Shown piece by piece: positions 1 to 8,500 of a stretch of DNA of 17,308 bases. A program made the position numbers and the translations under genes. The DNA is taken from NCBI GenBank assembly GCA_001598975.1, contig BBXU01000523.1:1-17308 (forward strand), given 5' to 3'. Below the pieces are notes generated by a model. That model searched no databases and was not told the origin of the DNA. It saw only the letters and a program-made list of their open reading frames with translations. Each line of letters opens with the position of its first letter. The first letter of the stretch is position 1. This DNA comes from Parachlorella kessleri (Eukaryota > Chlorophyta > Trebouxiophyceae > Chlorellales > Chlorellaceae).

Positions 1-201
1 AATACAACAACTACCGGCTAGCTCTACTAGTACCCTGAAGGAATGATACTGGCCAAGGCACAGCACATCCCTTGCATGCCGCCTTGCGAGGCACAGGTTG
101 CCCAAGATACAAGCCGCACTACCTGCCGTCAAGAACATGTACACTGCCTTGACTCTCCCATCAGAATGCCAAGACCATACCTAATCTCGTATGCCACTTG
201 C
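1..201. other. Region 3' of the F-box gene
   Basis: This should be the 3'UTR or downstream spacer of the minus-strand F-box gene. No TGTAA polyadenylation signal, as used by many green algae, was seen on the minus strand, and no gene was recognised. Confidence 0.4.
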
Positions 202-3200
202 TCAAAGCTTAGTATAGCGCAGGTCAATTTGGCTCATACCGCCAGGCACCGGCGTCTCGCACACGCAGCGCTCCCACACTGTGCCTGCTATGTCGCACAG
301 CGTGGCGTGCACCCGCTTGCCTCCCTCACACGCCGTTGCTTCCGCGCTGCCACTACCAAGCAAGGCTGCCTCAGGGGTAGTCGCAGTGCTGGCCCTGGCG
401 GCCGCGGCAGCCTTTGCTGTGGCACTTCGGGTGGCAACCACACGCGGCTGGGTGGCACAATGGCCTTCAGCCTGCCCGCCAGCAGGCTGAGCATCAGGAT
501 CAGCTGCTGCAGATGCCCTGCCTGGTACCGGACCCATGTAGTCTGCCAGCATGATGTGGGTGAGGGTGGGGATGCGGCGCACCAGGGAGGCTAGGTACCT
601 GCAGTACACCAAGACAGCAGCAACTCTCGTACACTGCATGGGCACTGTGGGTGCGGCAGGGAGGAGTAATGCCCAAGCTGGCCGATTTTCCCAGAGGACA
701 GCAGTCCTGCCATTTGGACGCTGTTGGACCTCCACGGGCCCATGCTCATGAATTGAATGCTTGGCCATGGCCGAAGGGCCTGCAGGAGCAACCGCCAGCG
801 CTAGCAGTCGCCCCCGCCCTGCCACAGCCCTTGCCCTCTCCCTACCTGCTCTCCAGCAGGGAGGCTGCCTTGGTCTCGACGTCCCCTGCAGAGCTGCCCT
901 GCTGTGCCTGCTCCGGTAGTGCCACAGCGTACGCAGCGTCGCCGCGGCCCTCCTGACCCTGCTCGGCGTCGCCCCTGCTGCCCCCTGTTGCCGCTGCCCC
1001 GCCTCCCAGCATGGAAGTGCCGCCCTCCGAGGGGCTCTCACTGCCACCATCCTGCCCAGCCGCCTGGCCACCTTCCTCCTCTGCGTCTGCCCCAACCTCT
1101 TCGAGGCTAGTCCCACTGCCGCCGCTGCTGCTGCTGCTGCTGCTGCTGCTTCCATCTCCTACATCACTATCAATGTCGGAATTGCTGCCCATGCTGCCTG
1201 CACCACCCCACGGCTCTGCTCCAGCCTCGGACCCGTCGCTCGCATCACCCACATCCGGCGCTCCCCACCCCACGGGCTGCTGCGCCTGCTGGGCGTGCTG
1301 CTGCGGGTGCTCCCAGCCGTCCTCGCTGTCCCAGTCGTCTTCAGCACCTTGCTGCCACATGTTGCTGCCAGCACTGAAGACGGCCGCTGCACCACTGTCT
1401 CCAGAGCCGAGGTGGTACTGGGGTTCGTCAGAGGCATTCCTCTCTGGGCTCCAAACAAAGGAGCGCAACTCCAAGTGGGTCAGACTAGTCAGACCATGGC
1501 CCTGCAAGACAAAAGTACCTTCTCGCATAAAAGCTACAGAAGACTTGGACAGGTTGCCAGGTAATGTGGCATACACCCATCAAAGGTACACGGCATGGCA
1601 GGAGTGGCAGGCGCTCTGCTCTGTGAAGTGCGCCGACGAGGACATGGAGATACAGAGCGCACATCAAGTGGCACAGAGAGCCAGGGAGCCAGCCCAAGGC
1701 AAGTATTCTTTGAGCGCACCACAAGGCCAAACGCAGGTTGGCACTGGGCTCGAAGCTGTGCAAGCATGACACCATGCTCAATTTTCCAAAAACTTCAACC
1801 AAGCCGCTTCTCAGCCTACCCTGGGGACATAGACCACGCAGCCTGGCTGCAAAAGCTCCAGCCCTCGGCACTCTGCCGTGAGGTCCACGCACAGACGCTG
1901 CAGGCGTAGTGGCGTATAGCACACATGGTGGTCTGGTAGTGAACGCTCAATCACCAAAGCTGACTGGATACGGCCAGCCAGCACACCCAGACATGTTGAG
2001 CAGGTTGGCAAACTTACACAGCGGTGCTTTGCACACAAGCTGACTCAGTGTAGGCGGCTGATGAGACCATCAACACCTCTTGATGGTTTTTAGCGCATGT
2101 GGGTCTTTATCCGTCCACGGGCGTCAGGACGGAGGGAGGGACAAAGTTGGTACTGGTGATCAGTAGACCAGCCAACTCGAGCTTAGCTCTCACCAACCTA
2201 CCTGCAGCCTGGGCAACCTCTCCACTGCGATGTATGTGTCGCTGCCTGGGGAGACAGCCAGGGAGGTCAGCTGTGTCAGGGTGGGCAGCCCTTCATCGCA
2301 TGCTAAGTTCGTCAGCCGCAGGTGACGAAGCTGCAGGGTAGCAAGGAAGGGTAAAAGAGTTCGGCACGATCCCATGGCTCGGAGTTTGCTGACGCAAGAG
2401 TGGAAAGGTTGGGCTGTATAGGCGATCATGACCCAAAAGCGGACTCTTGTCGCTCCCCGACGCAGTGCTTCGGCCAGCCTGTACCACGGCGGCAACTCAC
2501 AATGACACACTCAGCCCCTCTTGGGCATGGTCATGCACTGCCGCAAGCAACATCACAGAACAGTACATTTTATATGGGGCCATTAAGTGTCCTTCGTTGC
2601 ACTCACCCGAGGCATGGAGGAGAGCAGGTGCAGATTGCCCTCAAGGTTGATGTCTGGCCCATCATCCTCGTCATAGCAGAGGCTCAGCGACTCCAGCCCT
2701 GTTGCAGCACAAGGAAGAATACAAGAACTTCTGTGGTATGTTCATGACCTGTTCAAAATAGCGCTTCATCCTCGGCTCACGCACTCCAAGGCCATTGCTC
2801 GCTCCACCATGGCATGAACAAGGCTTTCAAGGTCCTGAGTGCAAGTCAGCAATGTCAATTAGCCGCCGTGGTCGTCTTTTACATATCGTGAAGGCGCACT
2901 GTTTCAGGCGACGACTGGATGGCATAAGGAGCAACTAGCTCGCCAGCTACCTCAACAGCACCCACCTGTGAGGTGCTCCAGATCCTCAAACCCGCCCTCA
3001 GCCTCCACCCCATGCAGCACCAGCTGGGCAAGGCCGTCATGCCGCAGCTTGCTGAGCGCGCCATGCACGCTGCCGCCCTGCTGTGCCACCAGCACCAGTG
3101 TGCGTAGCGCAGGCAGGCTTTGCTGGGTGATGCTGTCCAGCAGGGTGTGTAGCTCCTCGGTTGAGTCGACTTTGGCAGACACCCAGGACAACGTGCGGTA

Positions 3201-4071
3201 GGCTCCCACCTGAGAGGGGGACAGGAGTCAAACACAAAGTGCAGCAGCGTGGAGGGATATTGCACCATTCCCACCCAACCGCTTGCAATCGCGTGTCCAA
3301 GCCAGGTGGAGAAAGTTAGAAGGATGGACTCACGTGAGTAGACTTACGTGTCTCAGGTTGGGGGTGGCGCATGCAGACGCCATGCGCACAGTGCACTGCA
3401 TGGCCACATAAGACAACTCAGCCCAGCATACCATGCATTAGCCAAGCCTCCCTCACCTTCAGCCAGGGCACAAGGGAGGAGCCCAGCACATTCGCCCTGA
3501 CCAGTCTGTCCTGCAGGGCGCCGTCCAAGGCTGCCAGGCCCCTGGCCACGGCAACCTTCGTAATGCGGCCGCCCTGGCCGCTTTGCAGCAGCCTCTCCAG
3601 CTGCTGTAGCACGACTATACTGCCTGAGAGCGCCAAGTTGAGGCTTAAAGGCCGAAGGTGGGCACCAGTGGCAGCTGAGGGCAAGGCTTTGACGAGCTGC
3701 CTGAGCGCGCGCCGACAATCGCTGGTTTGGCGCGCAGACCGTGCCGGCTTGAAGTCCGATAAATCCACGTTGTCGGCCGCCAACGACGTCACAACTGCCG
3801 GAAATTGTGACGGCTCGGTTTTGTAGACCGCAAGGACTTCTATCAGGGCAGGGGGCAGCCTTTCCAACACCTTGTGTCGAAAGTCAACGGCCATGCGCGA
3901 CAGCCCGTTGAAGCTAGCCCTGGCGAGCTGCTTGCACGACATGGCCGCCGCAAGCCTATCGTGGCGTCCTAAAAGATTCAAGATGTGCTGCCAAAGCTCC
4001 TCGGGAAGGCGCAGCGCTGCTGCTGGCTTCCTCCCCGGCCTGCCCTTGGCGTGACGGACCCTGACTTTCAT
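202..4071 (-). CDS. F-box protein with leucine-rich-repeat-like segments (7 exons)
   Basis: Proposed exons on the minus strand: 4071-3457, 3209-2966, 2698-2607, 2330-2202, 1897-1820, 1501-846, 598-202. Phase is kept at every junction, giving 736 residues and a TGA at 204-202. Residues about 20-58 form an F-box (LRLPEELWQHILNLL, then SCKQLARAS), the motif that binds SKP1 in SCF ubiquitin ligases. Later exons contain leucine-patterned stretches typical of LRR substrate-binding domains: LPALRTLVLVAQ and LAQLVLHGVEAE (exon 2), GLESLSLCYDEDD (exon 3), LRHLRLTNLACDEGLPTL (exon 4), GHGLTSLTHLELRSF (exon 6), YLASLVRRIPTLTHIMLADY (exon 7). Exon 6 also carries an acidic Ser/Gly/Gln-rich insert of about 190 residues. 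The substrate is unknown. Exons 1-4 and 6 are well supported; exon 5 and the 3' end less so. Confidence 0.82.
846..1501 (-). other. F-box gene exon 6: one LRR-like segment plus acidic low-complexity insert
   Basis: The exon starts after CTTGCAG with GHGLTSLTHLELRSFVWSPE, an LRR-like piece, and then becomes low complexity. It has acidic Trp-containing repeats (DDWDSEDGWEH), Gln/Ala stretches, a Ser run, and a Glu/Gly/Ala-rich end reaching DVETKAASLLES. Over 650 bases it stays open in this frame. The neighbouring exons 5 and 7 have phases that fit both ends. Such a disordered insert inside an LRR protein is plausible for green-algal genes, which often carry long low-complexity insertions. It is the least conserved part of the predicted protein. 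Confidence 0.72.
1124..1150 (-). repeat. (AGC)9 microsatellite coding for poly-Ser
   Basis: On the plus strand this is nine perfect GCT units. On the minus (coding) strand it is AGC, giving nine Ser in a row inside the acidic insert of the F-box protein. Perfect units suggest a repeat that can change length. Confidence 0.9.
3457..4071 (-). other. F-box exon 1: basic N-terminus, F-box and helical region
   Basis: This 205-codon exon ends in phase 0 at ...VPWLK|GTGAGG. The first 19 residues, MKVRVRHAKGRPGRKPAAA, are basic and contain KGRPGRK, which resembles an AT-hook core or a nuclear localisation signal. The F-box follows at once (Leu22-Pro23-Glu24-Glu25-Leu26-Trp27). After it comes a mostly helical part ending in LVRANVLGSSLVPWLK. 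The chosen ATG at 4071 lies five bases downstream of TTGCTTGCAG, which looks like a 3' splice site, so an upstream 5'UTR exon, or even an upstream coding exon, is possible. Confidence 0.8.
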
Positions 4072-4103
4072 GACGCTGCAAGCAACAAGCAGGGGCAAAG
4101 CAT
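4068..4103 (-). promoter_or_regulatory. uORF overlapping the F-box start codon
   Basis: On the minus strand an ATG at 4103-4101 opens an 11-codon frame whose TGA (4070-4068) overlaps the F-box ATG (4071-4069) as ATGA. It matters only if the mRNA includes this stretch; the TTGCTTGCAG just before the main ATG could instead be a splice acceptor that removes it. Confidence 0.35.
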
Positions 4104-4735
4104 GTCTCACTAAAGCGTAACAAAAGATCGCACATCACCAAGAAAGGCCCTCATGCACACATAGGGCTCCAAGCCACCCCCCTGGGTCCTGCTACATGCT
4201 GAGATGTGGGCCTTCTGCCAGAGGGACCCGGAGGCAGCGCACGGCTTGTTCAATACCAAAGCCTCCCTCAAACGCAAGCCACGGACCTATAGCAGTAGCT
4301 GGCACACGTGAAGGGCCTTCCTATGCTGCACACAGGTTGTCTGCTGCAGGTTGGTGATGGCAGGCAGGTTGCCTGGTGAGGGGCAACAAGGGCACAGCAG
4401 GCGAAGATGGCGTCCTGGGAGCCCACCACGGCAGAACAGACCTGATATTCTTGGCCTCGAAGTGCGCAGGAGCTAGGCGGACGTGCTGCTGCAGGCTGAG
4501 GATAGCCACCACCAGGCACCCCAGCTCGGTTGTGGCTTTAGGCCGGCTGTGGACTCGAGCCTACAGGACGTGCATAAGGGGATTGAGCGTGGTGGGCTGG
4601 AAAAGGCTCCAGCTATTGTGGCATTTAGAGGGGGTTTCCCAAGGGGGTTGTCAAGCAACATCATGTCCATGCCATAAATGAGGCCTAGGAGAGTGCTGTC
4701 GAGGTAGGGCTGGTTGGAGAGATGGGTTGCTAGCC
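4072..4735. promoter_or_regulatory. Divergent intergenic region between the F-box and UPL3-like genes
   Basis: These 664 bases separate two start codons that point away from each other, so the promoters and 5' leaders of both genes should be here. A CATAAAT sequence at 4673-4679 is a weak TATA-like candidate about 60 bases before the UPL3 ATG. Short upstream reading frames precede both starts: 4722-4733 on the plus strand and 4103-4068 on the minus strand. The middle (about 4330-4735) contains minus-strand stretches that translate to protein-like peptides but do not link into a gene. No strong core promoter element was recognised. Confidence 0.55.
4722..4733 (+). promoter_or_regulatory. Minimal uORF before the UPL3-like start
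   Basis: ATG GGT TGC TAG lies out of frame and ends two bases before the METR start codon. It is in the mRNA only if transcription begins upstream of it, which was not shown. If transcribed, it could lower translation of the main frame. Confidence 0.35.
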
Positions 4736-5528
4736 ATGGAAACTCGGCACAAACGCAAAGCCCCAGCGCACCAGCAAGAGAGTCAGCCAGGCAGTAAGAG
4801 ATCGAAGCGTGGGCAGGGAGCCCGTAGGGAGCAGACAGATCAGGAGCAGACCAACCCAGCCTCAGCAAAACCTGCTCCTGAGGGAAGGCTCACGCGCGCT
4901 GCCAGCAAGGCCTTAGGCCAGGGCCCCCTCTCTGCCCAGGCAGAGCCAGAGCGCCTGCTGAAGCACACACAGAAGCGTAGGAGCCCCAGCAAGTCTAAAG
5001 ACGAACCACCTGCAATGGCTGAGCGTGGCGTGGGCGGTTCTGGGCCTGGGGTGAGCGTGGTTGGCAGTCTTTTCCCCTGCAGGCTTGCATGCAACCTTGT
5101 GAAACTTTGCTGAGCATGGGAGGGTTGTTTCTATCTGCAGGAAGGTCTCGATGACGACGATTATGGCAGGACTGCCAGGTGGGGAGAATGTGCAAGGCTG
5201 CATGAGGGGCATGGTTGCTCGAGTGTGCGTCCTTAGATGCATAGCAGCCTTGGTCATGGCACATGTGTGTTTGCCGCTCCTATTGTAAAGCAACTATGCT
5301 GAGTTTGGCTGGTTTAGAGCGTCTCTTCCAAGCTTTCCAGGCAGGTCGTCCCGTAAAGCGGGGAGTGTTGTGGACTCTGTGACTTTATGGCAGCACGCAC
5401 CCTCCTGGCCAACTGATGGCTAAGCTTAGCAACTGTCGCATTGGCGCAGTGCAATGGAAGGTCTCCTGCGGAGGCTGGGTGCCGGGCTAGGTGGCGTGTT
5501 TGGAGGCCCAGGCAGCTCTCGAGTGAGG
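4736..5528 (+). other. UPL3-like exons 1-3: basic N-terminus and start of the armadillo region
   Basis: Exon 1 (residues 1-105) starts METRHKRKAP and is rich in Lys, Arg, Ser and Gln, with the patch GSKRSKRG near residue 20, a likely nuclear localisation signal. Plant UPL3 proteins also start METR followed by a basic low-complexity stretch. Exon 2 is a 38-nt mini-exon encoding EGLDDDDYGRTA; its last two bases join the first base of exon 3 to make Ser. The joined sequence SAMEGLLRRLGAGL then matches the conserved UPL3 SALQGLLRKLGAGL segment, which is strong support for both junctions. Exon 3 can end at 5528 (AG|GTGAGT, preferred) or at 5522. Both keep phase 0 and differ by two codons, Val-Arg. 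Confidence 0.85.
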
Positions 5529-8500
5529 GTGAGTGTCAAGTCCAGCAACCGATGCGGGGGCTTGTTGTGAGTATGGTAATGGACAGGGTGTGAGCAACGG
5601 AGACCCCTGGCAGTTTCTACGTGACGAAATTACGTGCTTTCCCAGAGAAAACCCAGGGGCGGGGGTGGGTGGGTGTAGCAGTCAGCCCAAGCAGTCACCT
5701 TGCACGGTGTCCATACAAACCATTGGAAGCATTTCAAGGGACAGGCGGTGGGACATATTTGGAGAAGGGAACGGGGGGGTAGCCCCTGGAGGTTTGCATT
5801 GGTGGTGATTGAAAGGGGCGGCAGGTAGTGCACAGAAGGAGATGTGGGCTACTTGGCTGCAGGCCATCCTGAGCCAGCTGCGGGATGAGGGTGATGAGAT
5901 GGCCCAGCTGGCAGGGCTCACAGAGCTGTGTGAGTACCTGTCGATCAGCACAGAAGAGTCGCTGATGGCCTTCCCCACCGAGCAGGTGGTGCCGCTGCTG
6001 GTGAGTGCCTCATGCCCCGAAGTTTTTTTAGTGTGTATCTTACGTCATATGTTGTGCGTGGTGCAAGCTGTTGAGCGGCGGGGAACAGCACCAGTGGCAC
6101 AAGGCCAGCAGCTGATGGCGCCTTCTCTCGTACAACTAGTGCGGCTGCGGGGGTTTGATTGCACAGGTGGCCTTGGTTATGTATATGCGATATACATGAA
6201 CATGTATATTGCCAGCCAGTAAGAACTGGCTCGTGGAGTCTCATGGCACGAGTGGTTGCTCATGGCCCGTTTCCAAGAGTTTTGAGTTTGGCATTTTGAA
6301 GGCTGGTACCCGCGAATTGTTGTGGATTGGTTTTGCATTGTGCAAAATGCGGTAGTGGCAAAGCTGGGACGGTGTCCAAGAGTATGAAGTTAACCATCTT
6401 CTAACTGGAGGATTTCCCTCCAATTTTTGCAACATCCCCTGCTTAATGCAATTTATGACCATGACTCCTGGATGATCTGCTGGCGCCCGATTTTTAGCAG
6501 TTGTGAGGCCGCAAGAGGTTTCCCCTGTTGGCTCATGCTACACACTGTGCATGCTTGGCTTGCAGGTTGGCTTGCTAGGCATGGAGCATAACCCTGACAT
6601 CATGCTCCTGGCCGCTCGAGCCCTCACCTTCCTAGCAGACGTCTACCCGCCCGCCTGCGGCTCCATCATTCGCCATGGTGCTGTGCCGGCATTCTGCGCG
6701 CGACTGCTGACAATAGAGTTCATCGACCTGGCGGAGCAAAGCCTGCAAGCACTGGAGAAGCTCTCACATGATCACCCAGGCAGCCTTCTGAGGCACGGGG
6801 GACTAGTAGCAGTGAGTTGTTATGCCCTGGCTTGGTGACGGTCAATGTTATTTGTATCAGCAGTTGATAGCAGTCGGTACTGGAGGTAAGCCCCAGACAG
6901 GTTGCTCGAGACACTCTGGCAGCCTGCTGAGGCATGTGAGTCATTGTGTCCACCCTCGGTGACATGCATTACTAGGGACCTCGTGCAAGCGCAAAGAAAC
7001 TCTTACGATGTCAGTCCAGCTTGTAGAGAAATGGTGATTACCTGGTAGCGGTAGTTAGACTGTGTGGAAACGTGGTGGTTGCTGCTGCCTGTGTCCACCG
7101 CTGCTCCAAGTTGCTGAGGAGGGAACTTGTTTGAGGGGGCCGGGCAAGGCTCAGGGCTTGGAAGTCTATGGCCGTGCTGTGGGTGGGTGTCATAAGCCTG
7201 TGTACAACGGCAGGCAGACATGTTGGCCTTGTCGCCCCAGGTTGAGATCGCCTGGGGTTGCCCTGTGCGAAAGCATCTTGGGAATAGGCAGAATAGCTAT
7301 CACCCCCTGTCGCAGGTGCTGTCTTTCCTGGACTTCTTCCCAACTGGAGTCCAGAGAACCGCCGTCGCTACCGCGGCCAACATGTGTCGTGCCCTCACCG
7401 CGGAGAATGCCGACGCGGTGGCCACAGCGGCGCCCATCCTGATAGGGCTGCTGCAGTACCAGGTGTGTACTGGGACATGCCCCTGCGACAGTACCCTTGC
7501 AGTACCACCAGGTGGATGTGTGGGAAGCGGCTTGAGGTGCTGATGGGTGCAAATTACCAACCGGTGAACATTGCGTGCTTAGCGCTGTTATAAGAGCTAT
7601 TTTGGGAGATGCCTTGTGGTATAGCGCAAATGTCCGCCTGGTCTGTGTCCGGGAAGCCCAGGCTGGCGGTTCACAGCCAGCCTGGCTGGGGTGGTGGAGC
7701 TGATGGGTACTGCATGCGGTACTGGGCACTGCGACACCGCCCACCACCAATGCATGGGTACTGCATGTGGTACTGCAGGACGCCAAGCTGGTGGACACCG
7801 CGTGCCTGGCCCTCACACGGATAGCAGAAGCCTTCTCCAAGATTCCCTCCCAGATGGAGATGCTCTGCGGCTTTGGTCTCATCACCAGCATTGCGCAGAT
7901 GGTGAGTAAAGCTTACGTAGAAGCTATTGTACAAGAGAGTTCGCACAGTAGGGCTATGTAGTGGAATGGGCGCAACTGCCTTCGTAGGGAATATAGTGTG
8001 ATTCTGCAGCTCCCCTGGGGCAGCATGTTGGCTTGAATGGTTCATTTGCTGTTTGTTGGGCAGGTTCCTGGGGGTTTGCCAGGTGGATCGGATGTTGCTG
8101 AGTCAGTGGGTGGTTGAGCGTGGCAACTTGCGTGTACACGAGTGCTCCCGGTGTATGAATGTTATGTGGATGGAGGGAGATCTGGTCTCCTAATCTTCCA
8201 GCACTGTTGTTCTGTGCGGCCTCATCCTGCTGCTGTGATTTGCGAAACCGCGCCTGCTGCGCCGGTGTGAGTGAGAACAGGTGGCAGCATGACTAGCCAG
8301 CCGAGCGTGCCCAGCGTCGCCAGCCCCAATAAGCTGTTGGTCAGAACATGAGCCTGCTGTGCCTGCTGTGCAGGTGCGGGTAGAGGAGAGTGGCAGCATG
8401 AGCAGCCAGCTCAGCGTGCCCACATTCTACGGCCTCCTCAAGCTGCTGGCCTCCTGCGCTTCTGGGTCGCACGTGGTGGCAGAGTCGCTGCTGCAGGCGG

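Noticed and set aside
43..594. Long plus-strand open frame at the left end
   Set aside because: It lies opposite the last exon of the F-box gene, has Cys- and Arg-rich composition without domain pattern, and looks like the shadow of GC-rich coding sequence.
1011..1769. 252-codon plus-strand open frame with Leu run
   Set aside because: The Leu run is the reverse reading of the Ser-coding AGC repeat; the minus-strand frame has LRR-like and acidic sequence and fits the splice phases.
7190..7891. 233-codon minus-strand open frame
   Set aside because: It spans two UPL3-like exons and the intron between them on the other strand, with no recognisable motif.
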